Shown: in pieces, positions 58,016 through 64,000 of the stretch
Layout of the letters: each line of letters opens with the position of its first letter
Position numbering within the stretch: position 1 is the first letter of the stretch
Notes under the pieces: generated by a model
The model's input: the letters and a program-made list of their open reading frames with translations, nothing else
The model's database searches: none
Told to the model about the DNA's origin: nothing
Translations under genes and position numbers: made by a program
Assembly: GCF_003755175.1 (NCBI RefSeq)
Contig: NZ_RKHX01000001.1
Span: 744,001 to 808,000, forward strand
Reading direction: 5' to 3'
DNA length: 64,000 bases
DNA from: Cellulomonas sp. PhB150
GTDB taxonomy: Bacteria; Actinomycetota; Actinomycetes; Actinomycetales; Cellulomonadaceae

Positions 58016-59377
58016 TCAGACAGACGAGGGTGTGACGGCGCCCGAGGACGACGCGAGGTGCACGCCGCCCGTCGTCGCGCCCGAGGCGCTGCCGTCAGGA
58101 CGGCCGTTCACGACGAGCAGCATGATGAGGAAGCCCAGGACGAAGGCGACCAGGGCGAGCACGATCAGGTGCAGCCAGGTGTACGGGTGCCGCGGCTTGC
58201 GCTCGGCCTCGTCCTCGTCGTCGAGCTCGTCGACGTGCGGGGCCGCGGCGGACTCGGCGGCGGGCAGGCCGACGGCGACGGGCGCCCACGCGGGCGCGAT
58301 CTCGTCGGAAGCGCCCGCGGCGGCCGGACCGGCCGGCGCGGCTGGCGTGACCGGCGCGTGATCAGGCTGAGCGGACCAGCCGACCCCGGGCGACGGGGTC
58401 GGGCGCACAGGCGCGGGCTCGGCGGGCCGCGCGGGCTGGGCCGTGGGGGTCCACGCGGCCGGAGCGGCCGGAGCGGCCGGGCGCTGGACCGGCGGCTGAG
58501 CGGCCTCCGGCGTGCGAGGCGCCCAGGGCGCGCGCTGCTCCGGGACAGGTGCGGCGGCCGGCTGCTGGAACGCCGAGGGGGCGGCCGGCGCCGTGCGCGG
58601 GGTCGGGGCGGACCACGACGGCGTGCCCTGCGTGACAGGTCGCGGGCTCGCAGTGGGGTCCAGCACGGTGTCGCGGCTCGATCGGCGCGAGCGCGCGGCG
58701 TCGCCGCCGTACGTCGGCGCGTCCCCTGCGGCCGGCCGGGGGCCAGAGCTCGACGGACGGGAGGTCGCCGTGGAGTCCGCGACGGCACTGCGCGGCGCGG
58801 CGTTCGGGGTGGCCGAGGGGCCACCGGGTGCCCGGACCTCCGAGGCCGTCCCCCACGCGGTGCGCGGCGGCGTGCTGGCGGCCGGGAGCCGCGTGGGAGC
58901 AGGTGCCGCGGACTGGGGCGACGCGGGCTGGGGAGCGGACATCTGCGGGGCAGAGGTGCGCGGGTGCGCCGAGGGCGACGTCTGCGGGCGGGGCGCCGAC
59001 GCGGCGGGCCTCGCGCTCGCCGGCTGCGGGGGGGCCGCGGGCCAGGACGTCTGCGGCGCGCCGTTCGTCGGCCGCGCGGGTGCAGCCGAAGGTTGCGCGG
59101 GTGCAGCCGAGGGCCGTGCGGGAGCTGAGGCAGGCTGCGCGGGCGCCGCGGCGCTCGTCGGCCAGCCCGACGGCTGCGCGGGGATCGGCTCGGAGACGCG
59201 GCGCGCGCGGCGGGAACCGGGCGCGGCGGGCGTCGAGCCGGTGGCGGGTGGTGCTGCGGGCGTCGTGGGACCTGCCGGCGCCGGCTGCGCGGGGGCAGGC
59301 GGGGTCGACTCGACAGCGCCGGTCTCGGCGCTGCGGTGGAGGTCACGGCGACGCCGCCGCTCTCCGGGTTCACTCAT
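58016..59377 (-). CDS. Pro/Ala-rich membrane protein of unknown function
   Basis: A 453-residue protein. The first 350 residues are disordered, rich in Pro, Ala, Ser and Gln with a basic start ([16 protein letters not shown]). A single membrane helix lies near the end ([20 protein letters not shown], about residues 400-420) with a short Gly/Ser tail outside. This gene sits between nadD and rsfS in Cellulomonas-like genomes and has no known function. Its ATG overlaps the nadD stop in ATGA. Composition alone suggests a cytoplasmic scaffold tethered to the membrane. Confidence 0.75.
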   Translation of the reverse strand: MSEPGERRRRRDLHRSAETGAVESTPPAPAQPAPAGPTTPAAPPATGSTPAAPGSRRARRVSEPIPAQPSGWPTSAAAPAQPASAPARPSAAPAQPSAAPARPTNGAPQTSWPAAPPQPASARPAASAPRPQTSPSAHPRTSAPQMSAPQPASPQSAAPAPTRLPAASTPPRTAWGTASEVRAPGGPSATPNAAPRSAVADSTATSRPSSSGPRPAAGDAPTYGGDAARSRRSSRDTVLDPTASPRPVTQGTPSWSAPTPRTAPAAPSAFQQPAAAPVPEQRAPWAPRTPEAAQPPVQRPAAPAAPAAWTPTAQPARPAEPAPVRPTPSPGVGWSAQPDHAPVTPAAPAGPAAAGASDEIAPAWAPVAVGLPAAESAAAPHVDELDDEDEAERKPRHPYTWLHLIVLALVAFVLGFLIMLLVVNGRPDGSASGATTGGVHLASSSGAVTPSSV

Positions 59378-59973
59378 GACAGACCTCGATACAACCTGTG
59401 CTTGGCGATGTACTGGACGACCCCGTCAGGGACGAGGTACCAGACGGGCTTCCCTGCCTGGGCACGCGCGCGGACGTCGGTCGAGGAGATGGCCAGTGCG
59501 GGGATCTCGAGCACGTGCACTCGGTCCCGCGGGAGGCCGTCGACCGTCAGCGTGTGCCCGGGGCGGGTGACCGCCACGAACTGCGCCATCGAGAACAGCT
59601 CCTCCGCATCCTTCCACGTCAGGATCTGCTCGATGGCGTCCGCACCCGTGATGAAGAACAACTCGGCGTCCGGCCGCGTGTCCTTGAGGTCCCGCAGGGT
59701 GTCGACGGTGAACGTCACACCCTCACGGTCGATGTCCACGCGGCTCACGGTGAACCGGGGGTTCGACGCGGTCGCGACCACGGACATCAGGTAGCGGTGC
59801 TCCGGCAGGGTGACCTGCTGGTCGAGCTTGAAGGTGGGCCGGCCGGTCGGGACGAACACGACCTCGTCGAGGTCGAACGTCGCGGCAGCCTCCGACGCGG
59901 CGACGAGGTGGCCGTGGTGGATGGGGTCGAACGTGCCGCCCATCACCCCCAGCCGGGGTCGTCGCGTCGTCAT
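59374..59973 (-). CDS. nadD: Nicotinate-nucleotide adenylyltransferase
   Basis: A 199-residue enzyme that joins nicotinate mononucleotide and ATP to make deamido-NAD in NAD synthesis. [20 protein letters not shown] carries the HxGH nucleotidyl-transferase motif near residue 20. [20 protein letters not shown] and [16 protein letters not shown] bind substrate, and [16 protein letters not shown] is the ISSTxxR motif near the C-terminus. The length and motifs are complete. It heads the nadD - membrane protein - rsfS - phosphatase run in which every gene but rsfS overlaps its neighbour. Confidence 0.96.
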   Translation of the reverse strand: MTTRRPRLGVMGGTFDPIHHGHLVAASEAAATFDLDEVVFVPTGRPTFKLDQQVTLPEHRYLMSVVATASNPRFTVSRVDIDREGVTFTVDTLRDLKDTRPDAELFFITGADAIEQILTWKDAEELFSMAQFVAVTRPGHTLTVDGLPRDRVHVLEIPALAISSTDVRARAQAGKPVWYLVPDGVVQYIAKHRLYRGLS

Positions 59974-59993
59974 CTCCCCAGGGCCCGCGGCGC

Positions 59994-60149
59994 TCAGTGG
60001 CGCGTGCCCACGCTACGGAAGGCGTAGGTGATGAGCAGCATCGCGATGAGCCCACCGAAGGCCCCGAGCCCGAAGACGACGGGCGGGAACGGCAGCTCGG
60101 TCGTGTGCTCAGCGGCCTGCTCGGCAGCGGAGATCAGGGCAGCGTGCAC
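59994..60149 (-). CDS. Small 51-residue single-pass membrane protein
   Basis: A short gene starting at GTG 60149 after an almost ideal ribosome site, GGAGGAAG, seven bases upstream. The product has a short helical start ([20 protein letters not shown]), then one membrane helix ([20 protein letters not shown]) and a basic tail FRSVGTRH. Small membrane proteins of this kind occur between nadD and proA in related actinobacteria; the function is unknown. Confidence 0.8.
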   Translation of the reverse strand: MHAALISAAEQAAEHTTELPFPPVVFGLGAFGGLIAMLLITYAFRSVGTRH

Positions 60150-60207
60150 GTGACTTCCTCCAGGGGTGGTTGGGCTGGCGACCAGTGTCGCACGGGGGTC
60201 TGAGCGA

Positions 60208-61533
60208 TCAGGGCCTGACGTGCCCGTCGCCGTGCACGATCCACTTGGTGGTCGTGAGCTCGGCCAGGCCCATCGGGCCGCGGGCGTGCAGCTTCTGCGT
60301 CGAGATGCCGATCTCGGCGCCCAGGCCGAGCTGCCCGCCGTCGGTGAAGCGCGTCGAGGCGTTGACCATGACGGCCGCCGAGTCGACCTCGGCGACGAAC
60401 CGCTCCGAGGCTGCGAGGTCGCGCGTGATGATCGCCTCGGTGTGGCCCGAGCTCCACGTGCGGATGTGCTCGAGCGCCTCGTCGAGGTCCTCCACGACGC
60501 GGACGGCGAGGTCGAGGGACAGGTACTCGGTGGCCCAGTCCTCGTCGGTGGCGGGCACGACGTCGGCCTCCTCGGGCGCGAGCGCGAGGGTCTCGGCGTC
60601 GCCGTGGATCGTCACGCCCTCGTCGGCGAGCATCGCGATCGCGATCGGCAGGAACTCGTCGGCCACGCCCTGGTGCACCAGCAGCGTCTCGGCCGCGTTG
60701 CACACCCCGACGCGCTGGGTCTTGGCGTTCAGCAGGATCGGCAGCGCGACGGCGAGGTCGGCGCTCTCGTCGACGTAGACGTGCACGTTGCCGACGCCGG
60801 TCTCGATGACGGGCACGGTCGACTCGCGCACGACGGTCCGGATGAGGTCGGCTCCCCCGCGCGGCACCAGCACGTCGACGAGCCCGCGGGCCCGCATGAG
60901 CGCCACTGCGCCCTCGCGCCCCCAGGCGTCGATCGACTGCACGAGCGCGCCGGGCAGGTCCCGGGACTCGAGCGCTGCGGCGAGCACCTCGACGATCACG
61001 GCGTTGCTCGACGCCGCCGCCGAGCCGCCGCGCAGGATCACGGCGTTGCCGCTCTTGAGCGCCAGCCCGGCGGCGTCGACGGTCACGTTCGGGCGCGCCT
61101 CGTAGATCATCCCGACGACGCCCATCGGCACGCGCACCTGGCGCAGCCGCAGGCCGTTGGGCAGCGTCGAGCCGCGCACGACCTCGCCGACGGGGTCCGG
61201 CAGCGCGGCGAGCTCGCGCAGCGCGTCGGCGATCGCGACGATGCGCTGCGGGTCCAGCGCGAGGCGGTCGAGCAGGCCCGCGGCCATCCCCGACTCGCGG
61301 CCGCGCGCCAGGTCCTCGGCGTTCGCGGCGACGATCCGGTCGGTCGCGGCGACCAGCGCGTCCGCGAGCGCGTGCAGCGCGGCGTCCTTGGTGGCCCGGT
61401 TGGCGGTCGCCAGTCGGCGCGACGCCCGCTTGGCGCGGGTCGCGACCGCCTCGACCTCCGCCGCGACGTCCACCGGGGCCGGCGTGCCGGGGGTGGTCGT
61501 CGTGAGGTCGGGGGCGTCGAGCGACGTGGTCAT
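60208..61533 (-). CDS. proA: Glutamate-5-semialdehyde dehydrogenase (gamma-glutamyl phosphate reductase)
   Basis: A 441-residue NADPH-dependent enzyme, second step of proline synthesis. [40 protein letters not shown] and [13 protein letters not shown] form the cofactor site. The active-site Cys is in [20 protein letters not shown], and [20 protein letters not shown] and [18 protein letters not shown] are the conserved C-terminal blocks. ATG 61533 has TACCCT six bases upstream and no ribosome site, so it is leaderless. proB is not in the window. Confidence 0.97.
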   Translation of the reverse strand: MTTSLDAPDLTTTTPGTPAPVDVAAEVEAVATRAKRASRRLATANRATKDAALHALADALVAATDRIVAANAEDLARGRESGMAAGLLDRLALDPQRIVAIADALRELAALPDPVGEVVRGSTLPNGLRLRQVRVPMGVVGMIYEARPNVTVDAAGLALKSGNAVILRGGSAAASSNAVIVEVLAAALESRDLPGALVQSIDAWGREGAVALMRARGLVDVLVPRGGADLIRTVVRESTVPVIETGVGNVHVYVDESADLAVALPILLNAKTQRVGVCNAAETLLVHQGVADEFLPIAIAMLADEGVTIHGDAETLALAPEEADVVPATDEDWATEYLSLDLAVRVVEDLDEALEHIRTWSSGHTEAIITRDLAASERFVAEVDSAAVMVNASTRFTDGGQLGLGAEIGISTQKLHARGPMGLAELTTTKWIVHGDGHVRP

Positions 61534-61539
61534 CCGGCC

Positions 61540-61545
61540 AGGGTA
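61540..61545 (-). promoter_or_regulatory. Leaderless -10 box (TACCCT) of proA
   Basis: TACCCT on the minus strand ends six bases before the ATG at 61533, with no ribosome site between. Confidence 0.5.
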
Positions 61546-61606
61546 GTCCGGTCGCCGACGGGTTGTCCGGCCCGTCCCGTGGAGAGAGACCCCGCGCCCG
61601 CGCCGG

Positions 61607-61978
61607 TCAGCGCGAGCCTGGGGCCAGGTGGGTGCCGAGCTCGTGCGTCACGGCCGCCAACGCCCCGGGGACGAGCGCGTAGTACGCCCACACCCCGCGC
61701 TTGTCCCGCGTGACGAGCCCCGCGTCGACGAGCACCTTGAGATGGTGCGACACCGTGGGCTGGCTCAGCCCGACCGGGTCAACGAGGTCGCAGACGCAGG
61801 CCTCCGCACCTTCGTGCGCGGCGATGAGCGAGAGGAGGCGCAGCCGAGCAGGGTCAGCGAGCGCCTTCATCGTCCGAGCCAGGTCGACGGCCGCTCGCTC
61901 CGTGAGCGGCGCGCGGGTCTGCGGTCCGCAGCACGCGCCGTCGGTCGCGGTCGTCACCGGCAGCATGTCGAGTGGCAT
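61607..61978 (-). CDS. arsR: ArsR-family arsenic-responsive repressor
   Basis: A 123-residue metalloregulator. [20 protein letters not shown] starts the winged helix, [20 protein letters not shown] contains the CxCDL arsenite-binding Cys pair and the recognition helix, and [20 protein letters not shown] is the wing. A further Cys pair near the N-terminus (DGACCGPQ) may complete the As(III) site. ATG 61978 is preferred over a start 24 codons upstream, which would run through the operator region. It is divergent from arsM and probably represses both directions. Confidence 0.92.
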   Translation of the reverse strand: MPLDMLPVTTATDGACCGPQTRAPLTERAAVDLARTMKALADPARLRLLSLIAAHEGAEACVCDLVDPVGLSQPTVSHHLKVLVDAGLVTRDKRGVWAYYALVPGALAAVTHELGTHLAPGSR

Positions 61979-62005
61979 CGTCCGATTCTGCCCCAGACAT
62001 CCACG

Positions 62006-62068
62006 GCTGTCGATATTGACATCGATCGATGGATCGCCCAGATTGGGCATCGACAGCTATCGATGGAT
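62006..62068. promoter_or_regulatory. Divergent arsR-arsM operator region
   Basis: GCTGTCGAT (62006-62014) and ATCGACAGC (62049-62057) are a perfect 9-bp inverted repeat. ATCGATGGAT is repeated directly at 62025-62034 and 62059-62068. The block ATATTGACATCGATCGATG resembles ArsR boxes of actinobacteria. It sits between the two divergent starts. Confidence 0.6.
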
Positions 62069-62087
62069 GAGCGGGAAGGCGGATGAC

Positions 62088-62843
62088 ATGAACGAGGTGC
62101 GCGAGCAGGTGCGTCAGCGGTACGCGCTGGCCGCCGTCCAGGGCGGCGACCAGGGTTGCTGCAGCGGCGCGTCGTGCGATCCGGAGCAGATCGTCGTCGA
62201 CGAGAAGTTCGGCGCCTCCCTCTACAGCGCGCAGGACGCCGTGAGCATCCCCGCCGAGGCCCTCGCCGCGTCGCTGGGCTGCGGCAACCCGCTCGCGGTC
62301 GCCGACCTGCGAGCGGGCGAGCGGGTGCTCGACCTCGGCTCGGGTGGCGGCATCGACGTGCTGCTCTCCGCCCGGCGGGTGGGGCCTGACGGGTTCGCCT
62401 ACGGCGTCGACATGACCGACGAGATGCTGGAGCTGGCGCGCGCCAACGCCACCAAGGCCGGCGCGACGAACGTCGAGTTCCTCCGGGGCACGATCGAGGA
62501 CCTGCCGCTCGACGACGCCGTGGTCGACGTGGTCATCTCCAACTGCGTGGTCAACCTGTCGACCGACAAGCCTGCCGTCCTGGCCGAGGCCTTCCGCGTG
62601 CTGGTTCCCGGAGGCCGCATCGGGATCTCGGACGTCGTCGCCGAAGACCACCTCAGCGAGCGGGACCGGGCGGAGCGGGGCTCGTACGTCGGGTGCATCG
62701 CCGGCGCGCTGTCGCGGTCCGAGTACGTCCAGGGGCTCGCCGCCGCAGGCTTCGCCGATGCCGAGGTGACGTTCACTCACGAGGTCGCCGAGGGCATGCA
62801 CGGCGCCATCGTCCGGGCGCGCAAGCCCTTGGCCGCACACTGA
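62088..62843 (+). CDS. arsM: Arsenite methyltransferase
   Basis: A 251-residue SAM-dependent enzyme that methylates As(III), with products that can leave the cell or be less toxic. [20 protein letters not shown], then the Cys cluster of [32 protein letters not shown] is the SAM-binding motif [21 protein letters not shown] and [17 protein letters not shown] carry the other two conserved arsenic-binding Cys. ATG 62088 follows GGAAGG; an in-frame ATG at 62067 is possible but lies in the operator. Confidence 0.94.
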   Translation: MNEVREQVRQRYALAAVQGGDQGCCSGASCDPEQIVVDEKFGASLYSAQDAVSIPAEALAASLGCGNPLAVADLRAGERVLDLGSGGGIDVLLSARRVGPDGFAYGVDMTDEMLELARANATKAGATNVEFLRGTIEDLPLDDAVVDVVISNCVVNLSTDKPAVLAEAFRVLVPGGRIGISDVVAEDHLSERDRAERGSYVGCIAGALSRSEYVQGLAAAGFADAEVTFTHEVAEGMHGAIVRARKPLAAH

Positions 62844-62855
62844 CGCGGCCTCGGC

Positions 62856-62880
62856 GGACGCACCCGACCAGGGTGCGTCC
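62856..62880. terminator. Bidirectional hairpin between arsM and arsC
   Basis: GGACGCACCC and GGGTGCGTCC are perfect 10-bp arms around a five-base loop, between the convergent stops of arsM and arsC. Confidence 0.75.
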
Positions 62881-62889
62881 GTCGACCCG

Positions 62890-63306
62890 TCAGACCGAGA
62901 CGGGCTCGACGCCGAGCTCGGAGAGCAGCGCGAGGATGCGCCCGCGGATCTCGTCGCGGATGGGCCGGACCGACTCGATGCCCTGCCCGGCGGGGTCCTC
63001 GAGCACCCAGTCCTCGTACCGCTTGCCCGGGAAGTAGGGGCAGGCGTCCCCGCATCCCATCGTCACGACCACGTCGGAGGCCTGCACAGCCTCGGTGGTC
63101 AGCACCTTGGGCTGCTCGGCCCGGATGTCGATGCCGACCTCGGCCATCGCCTCGACGGCGACGACGTTGACCTGGTCGGCGGGCATCGATCCGGCCGAGC
63201 GGACCTCGACGGCACCGCCGGTCAGCGCGGTCAGGAAGCCGGCGGCCATCTGGGAGCGGCCGGCGTTGTGGACGCAGACGAACAGGACGCTGGGCTTGGT
63301 GCTCAT
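62890..63306 (-). CDS. arsC: Arsenate reductase, LMW-phosphatase type
   Basis: A 138-residue enzyme that reduces arsenate to arsenite. The P-loop VLFVCVHNAGRSQMAAGF has the CX5R catalytic motif; VVTMGCGDACPYFPGKRYED carries the two resolving Cys (CGDAC) and the DP of VLEDPAGQG the general acid. In actinobacteria the electrons come from thioredoxin or mycothiol/mycoredoxin. ATG 63306 follows AAGGAG. It is the downstream of two tandem arsC genes, 27 bases apart. Confidence 0.94.
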   Translation of the reverse strand: MSTKPSVLFVCVHNAGRSQMAAGFLTALTGGAVEVRSAGSMPADQVNVVAVEAMAEVGIDIRAEQPKVLTTEAVQASDVVVTMGCGDACPYFPGKRYEDWVLEDPAGQGIESVRPIRDEIRGRILALLSELGVEPVSV

Positions 63307-63333
63307 GGTTCTCCTTGGCAGTTGCAGAGGGGT

Positions 63334-63936
63334 TCAGGCGGGCAGTTGCAGGTGGGGTGCGAGGTCGGCGAGCAGGTCTCGCACGCGGGCGTCGATGTCG
63401 GCACGGATAGCCGCGACGCCTTCGGGTGAGGCCAGGGCCGGGTCGCCGACCGCCCAGTCCTCGTAGCGGATGCCGGGGTAGGTCGGGCACACGTCGCCGC
63501 AGCCCATGGTGATCACGACGTCCGCCGCGCGGACCGCGTCGTCGGTCAGCGGCTTCGGGAAGGCATCGTCCGTCGCGCCGAGGGCGGCGAGGGCGGGCTG
63601 CACGAGGGCATGGACGCTCTCGGACGGGGCCGAGCCAGCGGAGCGGACGGCAATCGCGTCGCCGGCGTAGTGGTTGAGCAGGGCAGCGGCGAGCTGGGAG
63701 CGGCCGGCGTTGGCGACGCAGACGAACAGGACGTGCGGGACGCTGGCCACGCCGTCGATGCGGTTGAGGTCCTCGAGCCGCTGGCGCGCGAACTTCTCGG
63801 CCAGGACCACGAGGTGCGCGCGCAGTCCCGCTGTGCGCGCGAGGGCGGTGGAGGAGTCGCGCACGACGTCGCGGATGCGCGTGGGATCGATGGCCGGGAA
63901 CCGGTCGGTGAGGTCGGTGGTGATTCGGTCGAGCAT
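63334..63936 (-). CDS. arsC: Arsenate reductase with N-terminal helical domain
   Basis: At least 200 residues. Residues 1-62 form a helical bundle (FPAIDPTRIRDVVRDSSTAL, LVVLAEKFARQRLEDLNRI) found in front of some actinobacterial arsenate reductases. Residues 66-200 are the reductase: VLFVCVANAGRSQLAAALLN (CX5R loop), VVITMGCGDVCPTYPGIRYE (resolving Cys pair) and VGDPALASPEG. The frame stays open upstream to the window edge (DHGEPGLSGVEDGIADLDH precedes the ATG) and no ribosome site serves 63936, so the true start may lie farther right, possibly beyond the window. Confidence 0.88.
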   Translation of the reverse strand: MLDRITTDLTDRFPAIDPTRIRDVVRDSSTALARTAGLRAHLVVLAEKFARQRLEDLNRIDGVASVPHVLFVCVANAGRSQLAAALLNHYAGDAIAVRSAGSAPSESVHALVQPALAALGATDDAFPKPLTDDAVRAADVVITMGCGDVCPTYPGIRYEDWAVGDPALASPEGVAAIRADIDARVRDLLADLAPHLQLPA

Positions 63937-64000
63937 GTGGTCGAGATCCGCGATCCCGTCCTCGACTCCTGAGAGCCCGGGCTCGCCATGGTCGACGGTC

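Noticed and set aside
63546..63989. A 147-residue Ser/Arg-rich frame near the right edge
   Set aside because: It is the shifted frame of the second arsC, whose own frame carries all catalytic motifs.

Overview
The window is a GC-rich (about 70 percent or more) actinobacterial chromosome segment. The best fit is a Cellulomonas-like member of the Cellulomonadaceae. The evidence is strong G/C bias at third codon positions, the two-domain LysX (MprF-like plus lysyl-tRNA synthetase), the nadD / Pro-rich membrane protein / rsfS / phosphatase run beside proA, a DUF222-HNH gene, LAXTG-type sorting signals, and many leaderless genes with a TANNNT box 6-7 bases before the start codon. The genus assignment is inference; no 16S gene is present.

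Layout. 1-7.4 kb: a partial membrane protein, an F420-type oxidoreductase, a GNAT acetyltransferase, a GGCACCC tandem array, a DUF222/HNH nuclease behind a LexA-like box, a lipoprotein, a VOC protein behind a MarR-like palindrome, and a CYTH protein. 7.4-12.6 kb: a MacB-like ABC exporter and a membrane alpha/beta hydrolase. 12.7-24 kb: a DEAD-box helicase, an MFS exporter with its ArsR-like regulator and operator, a sulfite-oxidase-like protein paired with an FAD reductase, a Nudix hydrolase, PEP carboxylase, and small-molecule enzymes. 23.9-29.6 kb: a second ABC exporter, a PdaC-like deacetylase, a DMT-family protein. 29.7-35.1 kb: a translationally coupled DUF998 - lysX - amino acid antiporter operon. 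35-41 kb: a sortase-anchored protein, an ABC-2 transporter, a two-component system and a second deacetylase, with one inverted repeat (CGTACTGC-N4-GCAGTACG) upstream of both the transporter and the deacetylase. 43-46.7 kb: a three-gene operon made of an 81-residue peptide with three identical 22-residue repeats, a JmjC-like cupin oxygenase and an Apd1-type thioredoxin-like ferredoxin. 46.8-50 kb: a large surface beta-helix protein.

50.16-54.62 kb is a compact genomic island inserted in the 3' end of tRNA-Ala(GGC). It is bounded by 36-bp direct repeats and separates the tRNA from what looks like its own terminator. It carries a secreted four-Cys protein, a lipoprotein, a MacA-like adaptor with a peptidoglycan-binding domain, an ATPase and a permease. 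No integrase is visible. 54.8-64 kb: a beta-propeller protein, an ECF sigma / anti-sigma pair, the rsfS - nadD housekeeping cluster, proA, and an arsenic locus (arsR divergent from arsM, then two arsC genes).

The two places most likely to hold undescribed biology are the repeat-peptide/cupin/ferredoxin operon (44.25-46.66 kb), which has the layout of a ribosomally made, post-translationally hydroxylated peptide system, and the tRNA-Ala island with its exporter-linked secreted protein. Both functional readings are inferences from sequence and gene order.
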